Part shown: positions 57,390 to 64,000 of the stretch, piece by piece | How the letters are laid out: each line of letters begins with the position of its first letter | Position numbering within the stretch: position 1 is the stretch's first letter | Assembly (NCBI GenBank): GCA_002354805.1 | Contig: DEMH01000009.1 | Span: 434,001-498,000 of the forward strand | DNA length: 64,000 bases | Source: Gammaproteobacteria bacterium UBA2675 | Lineage (GTDB): Bacteria; Pseudomonadota; Gammaproteobacteria; Pseudomonadales; Pseudohongiellaceae | Direction of reading: 5' to 3' | Notes under the pieces: generated by a model | What the model was told of the DNA's origin: nothing | Database searches by the model: none | Seen by the model: only the letters and a program-made list of their open reading frames with translations | Position numbers and translations under genes: made by a program

Positions 57390-57407
57390 GCGACAAGCAT
57401 GTGACAA
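57390..57407 (-). promoter_or_regulatory. Candidate Pho box upstream of the phospholipase C gene
   Basis: On the minus strand, TTGTCAC-ATGC-TTGTCGC: two 7-base direct repeats in an 11-base period, the arrangement of PhoB sites (CTGTCAT-N4-CTGTCAT). Both repeats keep TGTC. It ends 46 bases before the ATG, where a PhoB-activated promoter would be expected. Confidence 0.5.
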
Positions 57408-57457
57408 AGTAAGCCTGGAGGGGTGATATATTGAGCAAAATGGGCGCTTCGGATGCG

Positions 57458-57483
57458 ACACAGGGACTCGAAAGTCCCTGTGT
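57458..57483 (-). terminator. Strong hairpin downstream of the adhesin gene
   Basis: Perfect 11-base-pair stem ACACAGGGACT/AGTCCCTGTGT with a 4-base CGAA loop, 28 bases after the adhesin stop. There is no T-run on the minus strand, but its position fits a terminator or a 3' stability element, and it separates the adhesin from the phospholipase operon. Confidence 0.55.
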
Positions 57484-57511
57484 GCTTCCAGCTTTCCAGC
57501 TTCGGTTTCTC

Positions 57512-60500
57512 TTACAGAATGAAGTTCCCCGTATCAGTCTCGCTCAGAGAAACACCAACCAGTGTGACTACAGTGATGTAATCGTTGGCTCCGCCGTCGG
57601 CATCTATCCGTACGAGTGTATCGCTGCCGCTTGCCTGAAAGTCAAGGAAGCCGCCAGTGAACGCGGTGTTGTCATTTGGTGCGTTGATTGAGTTCAACAA
57701 GCCGCTCAAGTCAATCTTGTCGCCAAGCAGTTTGTCAAAACCAGTGATGGACTGACTAGCGAAGGCAACCACTTCGTCCAGGGCCGGGCCCCAGGCATCC
57801 GTGCCACCTGCCGGGTCGGCGCTTGCCAGCCGTAATGTTGTACTCGGGCTGTTGGCAGTGAAGCTGAAGGTGTGCTTGTCCCACAACATATTAGTCGTGG
57901 TGTTGGAGTCATTAAAAACGTAATCCTGACTTTGACCCGCTGCACTCACGCGTAAGGTTTCCGAGCCGCTGGGCGAGCCAGGATTCTTGGACAGCGCAAA
58001 GCCCACTGTGTAGCTCTGGTTTGGCACCGTCTGTATAGTCTGCTCCACATAGCCGCCGCCACTTTCAGCGTTAAGATCCAGGGTCCTGATGCCATCTGCG
58101 GCCTGCCAGTCGCCAATGTAGTTGATCTGGTCGTAGGACCAGCTGTTCAGGCTGTTTTCAAACGATCCGTTCTGAATCAGATTGCTGATAACAAATGTGT
58201 CTGCAACCGGTGCCACGGTAATATCTACCGATGCGGTGCTTGTTGCCCCCGCAGCATCGGAAACGACATAGCTGATGCTGTCTGTGCCATGGAAGTTGGC
58301 GTATGGCGTATATATCAGCTGATTATTCTGGATCTCCACCGTGCCGTTCTGGGCGTTGCTGACTGAGGCAATCGAGAGTGTGTCGCCATTGTCAGGGTCA
58401 GTGTCATTGGCCAATACGTTGATGGTCACAGAACTGTCTTCATTGACTGTAACGCTATCAGCTACAGCAACTGGTGCGTCGTTGATGCCTGTAACCACGA
58501 TGCTCAGCGTTGCGGTGTCGCTGTAGCCACGGTCGTCCGTGATCGTGTATTGCACTGTTTCGGTGAATGTTTCGCCCTGTGCCAGATATTCGAACTGTCC
58601 CTGGTCGTCGTAAAAATAGTCGCCGTCACGATCCACCGTAAGAATCGCGCCTGATGCCAGATTCAGTGTCACAGAATTACCCACCATGGCGCTTCCATCT
58701 ACATCACTGACTTCTACGGGTGGTCCGTTTCCAAAATCGTCGTTATCCAGGACATTACCGGAGACTGTGGCGCTTTGTGCTACACCGTAGGTTCCCACGG
58801 TAAAGCCCTGCCAGAACTCTTCACTCTGACTTACCCAGGTAAGCGAGCCAACCGCGTTGTTGATTGCGAGCACGCCATGGAACTCGTTGGGTGAGAATCC
58901 CGCCGTGGAAATGCCGTACTGGCCATTATTGTCGGTCAGAGTAATACCATCGGTATGTCCCCAGTTGCCCCGGTCGTTTGCGCTATCAGCACTGCTGACA
59001 ACCGTAAATGGCTGATCAAACAGATAGCCATTGTTGTTCATGCTGGCTACCGCAAAGAACAGGTTTTCGACAGGTTCACTGAAGGTGATTGTTCGTGGTG
59101 TGTCTGCATAGGCCAGGGCGATGAAATCAAAATTGGTATCGCCCGGCCCGTTGAGAACCTCGGCACTGGTGTAAACTCCATCGCCACCCTGCAACCAGGT
59201 GGCACCGTTGTCCGTGCTGCTGCGCCAGTAGTTGGTTGTATTGGTCGGGGATATGTAGGTCTGCTGCGAATAGATCTGCCCGGTATAGGTCACACCTATG
59301 GTTCTGTCTGGCAGTGTGATCGTGCCGCTTACATTGACTTCACCGTATGCATTGCCAGCGATGGGTGTAATCGACTGCCAGTCCACCCAGTACACTGTGT
59401 TGTCTGCGCGGGCAGTGACGGCACTGGCAGTCAGCGAACCGCTGTCGTTTTCAGCCGTCGGGCCATCAGCCGTACCGGTAATATTCACTGTAACTGTGGT
59501 AGAGGTCCCGTCGATACTGGTCACGTTGAATATGTCAGTCACCAGCTCGCCTTCTTCCAGGTCGTCGAGTGCACCATTGGAGGCAAAGCTCCAGTTACCA
59601 TTGGCATCGATGCTGAAGCTGCCGTAAGCGCCGGCTGTATTACTTTGTGTGTTGAAGAAAGCTTCACCATTATCGACATCCGTAATCGATAGCGTGCCAG
59701 AGGCCGTCAGCTGCACGTCGGTCTCGGTCAGGTCCACAACAGCGTTACCCAGCACAGCTACATCATTGGCCCCTTCAATGGTGATGCTGACGGTCTGGGT
59801 GTCCGTGCCACCCTTGCCATCGCTGACTGTCACAACAAATTCCTGCTCTGCCGTCTCTCCAGCGGCCAGAGATTTGAGGCTCTCCTGGTCATCTCCACTG
59901 AGTTCATAGGTCCACGCTATGCTGCCGCCTGTGCCGCTGCCGGTTGTGTCGGATGCAACGGTCGCCGTCAGCGTGCCGACTGTGCCGCTGCCGGCCGCAG
60001 TCGTGCTAACGCTGTGGACATCAGTCAGGTCTACATCTTCGAAGTTCAGCGTGCCTGCGGCAGTCAATGTGCTGTTGCCAACATGCTGATAAATACCAGT
60101 GGAGTTTTTGTAGCTCAGTTCCAGCGATGCTTCGCCACCACCCTCATAGAAATACAGTTCAAGAGGATAGATACCAGGCTCCAGGTACTTGGTGCCCTCA
60201 AAGGCCGTTTCTGCGAAGTAACCTGAATTGCTGATTATGTAGTCATTGTTAACCGACAGGAAAACGCCATCATCATTGAAGGTGCGGAAGGTATATGTGT
60301 CAGCCTCTGTGATCAGGATCTGCGTCGTTAATCTGGCAAAGAAGTTGTTGTTGACCCCACCCGTTGTGGTTTCACCGGTCGCCTGCGCTGCCGGCCACGG
60401 TGTGCTTCCGGGTATTTCACCAGCAAAGCCGGCCGGGTCATCCGTATAGTCCACGACACTGGTGTATACAGTGTAGTCGGGCGCATTGTTGGCTGCGTGG

Positions 60501-63076
60501 TTCTGCAGATTCGACAGTTTGTCCGAGTCGTAACCGAGCCATTGCTCAACCTTGAAGGGCGCCTGGATCGGATTCATGGTTACTGTAGCACTGCTATCGC
60601 CGCCAGTAATCTCCGGTGCATCATTGACGCCGGTGACGGTCACTGTGACGGTATTGGTGGCGCTGGCCCCGTGTGTATCCGTGGCCTGAATCTGAAGATC
60701 AACGGTGGTGGTTTCACCCTGCGCAAGGGACTGGAAGTCACCCTCCGGGTTAAAGCTCAGTACCGTGCCGTTAACATCAGCACTGCCACCGGCAGGCGTA
60801 TTCAGAATCGCGTAATTCAGCGTGCTGCCGTCGTCATCACCATCCACATCATTGCCGAGTGCGGCCAGGTCCAGCGTTACAGCTGAGCCATCTTCTATGG
60901 CGGCGATACCGGAGGCCGTCAGCGTTGGCGAGTCATTAACGCCAGTGACAGTTACAGTGACTGTGTTGTTTGTGCTGGCGCCGCGAGAGTCGGTTGCCTG
61001 TACCTGCAGATCGAAGCTGGCAGCCTGATCTTTGGCCAGATTCTGGAAGTCCGTACCGGGGTCAAAGCTCAATACGCCGTTTGCGTCGATGGAAGCTGAG
61101 CCGCCGGGTGCCGCGTTGAGCAGACTATAGGAGAGGGAGCTGCCGGTGTCTTCGCTATCAACGTCATCACCCAGTGTGGTCAGGTCCAGAGAAACGGTAT
61201 TGCCATCTTCCTGCGCAGCAAGTGTACCTGCCGCCAGCGTTGGCGCATCGTTGGTGCCGGTGACGGTGATGGTGATATCGTTGCTGGCGCTGGCACCGTG
61301 GGCATCAGTAGCTGTTACACCAATGACAACCTGCCGGGTCTCACCCTCGCTAAGATCCTGGAAGTCGTTACCAGGTGCAAAGCTCAGGCTGGTGCCAGTT
61401 ATGTTGGCGCTGCCTTCTGACGGAGCCCCGCTGATACTGTAGCTGAGATTGCTGCCGTCATTGTCGCTGTCGACGTCAGCGCCCAGCGCGGACAGATCAA
61501 CGGCGATCGCGTTGCCGTCTTCGGTAGCTGCGCCGGTGCCGGCAGCCAGGGTCGGATCGTCGTTGATGCCAGTTACATCGATCGTCAATGTCGCTGGCGC
61601 GGACACCGCACCTTTGTTATCGGTGGCCGTGTAGGTCAGTGTTATGGTGGTCAACTGGTTTTTAGCCAGGCCCTGGAAGTCGCCGCCGGGATTAAAGGTA
61701 AACGTGCCATCGCCATTGTTTGCCAGCGAGCCGGCAGATGGACCGCCGATAATGTTGTACTGCAATGTGCTGACATTGTCGTCACTATCAACGTCATCAC
61801 CAACGAAAGCTCCAGTGACAGCGTTACCGTCTTCAACTGCTGCCACTGAGACAGCCTCAACAGTTGGAACATCGTTTTTGCCGGTTACGGTAATCGTGAC
61901 ATTATTGACTGCGCTGGCGCCATGAGTGTCGGTTGCGGTCACTTTAACGATGACGTCACGAGTCTCGCCTTCCGCCAGGTTCTGGAAGTCATCATCAGGG
62001 GAAAATGTCAGGCTGGTGCCGCTGATGCTGGCGCTGCCTTCGGCTGGTTGACCGGTAACCGAGTAGGTCAGGCTGCTGCCGCTGTCGTCGCTGTCGACGT
62101 CATCGCCCAGCGGTGCAAGGTCGATACTTACAGTGTTGCCGTCTTCATCGGCGGCACCCGAGCCAGCGGCGAGAGTCGGCGCATCATTGACGCCGGTCAC
62201 GGTGATAGACAGTGATGCCGGATCAGAAACCGCACCATGGCGGTCGGTTGCGGTATAACTCAGGGTAATGGTTGTCGGCTCACCCTGGGCAAGGCTCTGG
62301 AAATCGCTGCCCGGGTTGAATGTAAAGGTGCCGTCGCCATTATTGGTCAGTGAGCCGGCACTGGGCCCGCCCACAATCGTATACGTCAGGTCATTGATAT
62401 CATTGTCTGAATCGACGTCGTCGCCCAGGAAGGTGCCGGAAACAGCTGACCCGTCCTCTACGGCAGAAATGGAGACTGATTCGACGGTTGGTGTGTCATT
62501 GACACCAGTCACTGTCACTGAGGCTTGCGCCCAACTGAGTGTGCCATTTGCCATGCGAATGGCATAAATAAAACTGTCAGTCAGGGTGTCGCCCAGGGCC
62601 AGCTCTGTCAGGTCTGCTGAGGGCTGGCCACTGATGCTGCCGGCATCGTAGGCAATCTTACCGTCTGTTGTAATCCAGATAGCGGCACCAAACTGGCTGG
62701 TGTTACCGGCAAGGCCACTGACTCCAGCTTCGTCTTGAGTCAGAAGATCACCCGCCTCATACCCGTCCATGGCGCCGCTGTCATTGACGCCGTCATCGAC
62801 CGACCAGAGCCACTTGGCATTGCCGGCCAGGTCGTTATCCATGACATCAAGGAAATAAACCGAGTCCAGATAATCAATGCGTCCGGATCCTGTACCAAAC
62901 AGGTCGTCCTTTGCCTGGGGTGTATTCCTGAAGGACTGCTCTGTACCCCCGCCCGTGTTTTTGGAGTTTCCTTTGCCATTGGCGCTTGCCTGTTGTTCCG
63001 CACTATTGTTGTCGTTAGTGCTCTGCTCGGGCTGGTCTTTGCTCTTGTTTTTATCTTTGTTCTTGTTTTTGCTCAT
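57512..63076 (-). CDS. Giant type-I-secreted cadherin/VCBS-repeat protein with PA14 domain
   Basis: 1854 residues from the ATG at 63076 (AGGAG seven bases upstream); earlier in-frame codons lack a ribosome binding site. Residues 1-50 are a Lys/Asn/Gln-rich non-cleaved leader. A VCBS-like unit at ~50-190 is followed by six ~104-residue repeats at ~191-816, each ending VTGxND and carrying DDVDSD-type acidic turns likely to bind Ca2+. Residues ~835-1000 contain a PA14 module (FRTFNDDGVFLSVNN). More VCBS/tandem-95 units run to ~1610, then a DUF642-like galactose-binding fold (NLIQNGSFENSLNSW). The C-terminus (GDKIDLSGLL, VRIDADGGAND, VTLVGVSL) is a type I secretion signal of the VCA0849 kind. No LPXTG and no RTX nonapeptides. 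Adhesion or biofilm role inferred. Confidence 0.88.
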   Translation of the reverse strand: MSKNKNKDKNKSKDQPEQSTNDNNSAEQQASANGKGNSKNTGGGTEQSFRNTPQAKDDLFGTGSGRIDYLDSVYFLDVMDNDLAGNAKWLWSVDDGVNDSGAMDGYEAGDLLTQDEAGVSGLAGNTSQFGAAIWITTDGKIAYDAGSISGQPSADLTELALGDTLTDSFIYAIRMANGTLSWAQASVTVTGVNDTPTVESVSISAVEDGSAVSGTFLGDDVDSDNDINDLTYTIVGGPSAGSLTNNGDGTFTFNPGSDFQSLAQGEPTTITLSYTATDRHGAVSDPASLSITVTGVNDAPTLAAGSGAADEDGNTVSIDLAPLGDDVDSDDSGSSLTYSVTGQPAEGSASISGTSLTFSPDDDFQNLAEGETRDVIVKVTATDTHGASAVNNVTITVTGKNDVPTVEAVSVAAVEDGNAVTGAFVGDDVDSDDNVSTLQYNIIGGPSAGSLANNGDGTFTFNPGGDFQGLAKNQLTTITLTYTATDNKGAVSAPATLTIDVTGINDDPTLAAGTGAATEDGNAIAVDLSALGADVDSDNDGSNLSYSISGAPSEGSANITGTSLSFAPGNDFQDLSEGETRQVVIGVTATDAHGASASNDITITVTGTNDAPTLAAGTLAAQEDGNTVSLDLTTLGDDVDSEDTGSSLSYSLLNAAPGGSASIDANGVLSFDPGTDFQNLAKDQAASFDLQVQATDSRGASTNNTVTVTVTGVNDSPTLTASGIAAIEDGSAVTLDLAALGNDVDGDDDGSTLNYAILNTPAGGSADVNGTVLSFNPEGDFQSLAQGETTTVDLQIQATDTHGASATNTVTVTVTGVNDAPEITGGDSSATVTMNPIQAPFKVEQWLGYDSDKLSNLQNHAANNAPDYTVYTSVVDYTDDPAGFAGEIPGSTPWPAAQATGETTTGGVNNNFFARLTTQILITEADTYTFRTFNDDGVFLSVNNDYIISNSGYFAETAFEGTKYLEPGIYPLELYFYEGGGEASLELSYKNSTGIYQHVGNSTLTAAGTLNFEDVDLTDVHSVSTTAAGSGTVGTLTATVASDTTGSGTGGSIAWTYELSGDDQESLKSLAAGETAEQEFVVTVSDGKGGTDTQTVSITIEGANDVAVLGNAVVDLTETDVQLTASGTLSITDVDNGEAFFNTQSNTAGAYGSFSIDANGNWSFASNGALDDLEEGELVTDIFNVTSIDGTSTTVTVNITGTADGPTAENDSGSLTASAVTARADNTVYWVDWQSITPIAGNAYGEVNVSGTITLPDRTIGVTYTGQIYSQQTYISPTNTTNYWRSSTDNGATWLQGGDGVYTSAEVLNGPGDTNFDFIALAYADTPRTITFSEPVENLFFAVASMNNNGYLFDQPFTVVSSADSANDRGNWGHTDGITLTDNNGQYGISTAGFSPNEFHGVLAINNAVGSLTWVSQSEEFWQGFTVGTYGVAQSATVSGNVLDNDDFGNGPPVEVSDVDGSAMVGNSVTLNLASGAILTVDRDGDYFYDDQGQFEYLAQGETFTETVQYTITDDRGYSDTATLSIVVTGINDAPVAVADSVTVNEDSSVTINVLANDTDPDNGDTLSIASVSNAQNGTVEIQNNQLIYTPYANFHGTDSISYVVSDAAGATSTASVDITVAPVADTFVISNLIQNGSFENSLNSWSYDQINYIGDWQAADGIRTLDLNAESGGGYVEQTIQTVPNQSYTVGFALSKNPGSPSGSETLRVSAAGQSQDYVFNDSNTTTNMLWDKHTFSFTANSPSTTLRLASADPAGGTDAWGPALDEVVAFASQSITGFDKLLGDKIDLSGLLNSINAPNDNTAFTGGFLDFQASGSDTLVRIDADGGANDYITVVTLVGVSLSETDTGNFIL
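60632..62506 (-). repeat. Six tandem ~312-base repeats within the adhesin gene
   Basis: Units of 104-105 codons. By sequence they fall in two types: A (GGPSAGSL, NNGDGTFTFNPG) and B (LAAG, SGTSLTFSP, TDTHGAS). The order is A-B-A-B-B'-B''. The A-B pair forms a ~624-base higher-order repeat. Confidence 0.8.
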
Positions 63077-63144
63077 TTTTATTCTCCTGTCGCGACGGGG
63101 TTTGGCACGCTTACGATGGTATTCCCATGAGAGACTCATTGCTA

Positions 63145-63160
63145 TCAACCCAAAGGTTGA
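63145..63160. promoter_or_regulatory. Inverted repeat between the adhesin and response-regulator genes
   Basis: TCAACC-CAAA-GGTTGA, a perfect 6-base inverted repeat in the 160-base divergent gap. It could bind a dimeric regulator; nothing else supports this. Confidence 0.3.
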
Positions 63161-63236
63161 ATCTATGTAACAAAAAGTAGAACTGTCAGGCTCTTAGCAA
63201 ACATTCTGGTAACATAGGACAGGTTAAAGCTCAGGT

Positions 63237-63896
63237 TTGAGACTGAAATTGAAGATTCTGCTAATTGATGACCATGTGTCTTTTTGTGAGGGGCTGAAGT
63301 CCGCCATCCTTGCAGCGAGTGACGAGTATCAGGTGGAATTTGATGCCAGCGCAGAATGGATACCTGACGCATTAATGGCCAGCAATGACTACGACTTGCT
63401 GATTATTGACCTGATGATGCCTGGCATGGGTGGCATTGAATTGCTGCGGTATCTGCAGCAGAGCCACAATCCGACACCGGTCATGGTGCTGTCTTCGGTA
63501 GAGGATCCGGCCGTCATCCGGCATGTCATAGAGCTCGGTGCCATTGCCTACCTGCCCAAGTCCTACAGTGTTTATCAAATACTGGATGCCATTGAGGGAT
63601 GTCGGCAGGGGCAGATTCATCTCCCCCGACACTTGATGGCTGGCGCACTGGACACTGATACTGAAACGGTTGCGGACTCGTCGCTGGTGGGCGGCCTGAC
63701 ACGACGGCAGCTGGAGATTGCCGGGCTTATGGAAAAAGGTCTTAGCAATCAAGAGATCGCGGATCAACTATGTATCAGCAAAGCGACCGTTAAAACGCAT
63801 GTGAATCACATGTTCAAGAATTTTAATGTCAGTAACCGGATCAGCTGCCTGCGCGCGATAAAGGAGCGCCAGCGCGAAAAGTCAGTATCAGACTGA
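63237..63896 (+). CDS. NarL/LuxR-type response regulator
   Basis: 219 residues from a TTG at 63237; another TTG at 63249 is possible, and there is no ATG near. Receiver domain at 1-125: acidic pair in LIDDHVSFCEG, phospho-acceptor Asp in LLIIDLMMPGMGG, Ser in VLSSVEDPA and Lys in AYLPKSYSV. C-terminal LuxR helix-turn-helix: LTRRQLEIAGLMEKGLSNQE with SKATVKTHVNHMFKNFNV. No kinase is adjacent within the window. Divergent from the adhesin gene, which it may control. The last ~100 bases of the window after it hold no recognisable feature. Confidence 0.88.
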   Translation: MRLKLKILLIDDHVSFCEGLKSAILAASDEYQVEFDASAEWIPDALMASNDYDLLIIDLMMPGMGGIELLRYLQQSHNPTPVMVLSSVEDPAVIRHVIELGAIAYLPKSYSVYQILDAIEGCRQGQIHLPRHLMAGALDTDTETVADSSLVGGLTRRQLEIAGLMEKGLSNQEIADQLCISKATVKTHVNHMFKNFNVSNRISCLRAIKERQREKSVSD

Positions 63897-64000
63897 TGCC
63901 CTCATATGCAGGTTGCGATGAATCAGTGACCGGAACTTCATGGGTGAAATTTTCGCATCTATGACAAGGTGGCTAGCTGATCTTAGCCTGTTTGCAGGAA

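Noticed and set aside
60632..62506. Regular repeats that could be taken for a CRISPR or satellite array
   Set aside because: Units are ~312 bases, keep one long reading frame and encode VCBS/cadherin-like domains.
57512..63076. The adhesin as the LPXTG substrate of the sortase-type two-component system
   Set aside because: Its C-terminus ends in a type I secretion signal (NFIL) and shows no LPXTG, hydrophobic anchor or basic tail.
57512..63076. RTX (GGxGxDxxx) repeats in the adhesin
   Set aside because: Acidic DDVDSD turns are present but no nonapeptide arrays were found.

Overview
The window reads as a chromosomal segment of a moderately GC-rich, probably marine gammaproteobacterium. The nudF-yqiB-cpdA-parE order is a gammaproteobacterial signature. 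The OmpR-type regulator and its large sensor kinase resemble the pair that accompanies the dedicated sortase of marine proteobacteria. The RpoE-ChrR / DUF1365 / Cfa / DUF2878 block and the giant type-I-secreted cadherin-like protein fit the same setting. I recognise no rRNA, tRNA, prophage, insertion sequence or CRISPR array. Coding density is high, and only one gap (46281-46582) exceeds 300 bases.

Layout. 0-5 kb: the 3' end of sppA, a large membrane protein of unknown function, then glnK-amtB behind a sigma54 promoter candidate and two NtrC-like boxes. 4.7-7.8 kb (minus): corA, a DAO-type FAD oxidoreductase and an aldo/keto reductase. 8-14.8 kb: waaA, pepQ, dinB, tesB, a lipocalin-like secreted protein and a beta-CASP nuclease. 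14.8-21.6 kb (minus): a translationally coupled cation/proton antiporter operon in the order E-F-G-(A'C-term+B)-C-D-D2-D3. This is the order of the ion-pumping half of archaeal Mbh hydrogenases. Its last subunit lacks the usual membrane glutamate. 21.7-24.6 kb: a DUF2868 membrane protein coupled to a DUF3482 GTPase. 24.7-32.3 kb: metY, a small membrane protein, hemH, a TolC-type channel (minus), thiC and a DAHP synthase. 32.3-37.7 kb: a MacAB-like adaptor/ATPase/permease operon and two small proteins of unknown role.

37.8-42.4 kb: a GST, the sortase-type two-component system and a DUF2889 protein. 42.4-48 kb: rpoE-chrR diverges from an NTF2-like / DUF1365 / cyclopropane-fatty-acid-synthase-like / DUF2878 / unknown operon. 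Both sides carry a TGATCC-N18-TA promoter candidate, which suggests a small stress regulon that alters membrane lipids. 48-54.4 kb: nudF-yqiB-cpdA-parE, a small coiled-coil membrane protein, a B3-like metallo-beta-lactamase-fold protein and a saccharopine-dehydrogenase-like enzyme. 54.4-57.4 kb (minus): a secreted Ca2+-dependent phosphoinositide phospholipase C followed by a secreted calcineurin-type phosphoesterase, behind a plausible Pho box. 57.5-63.1 kb (minus): an 1854-residue repeat protein with a PA14 module and a type I secretion C-terminus, divergent from a LuxR-type response regulator.

The strongest leads are the putative phosphate-controlled phosphoinositide-degrading operon, the RpoE-ChrR regulon with paired promoters, the Mbh-ordered antiporter with an atypical subunit, and the glnK-amtB control region. 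All were read by eye. No database or structure search was run.
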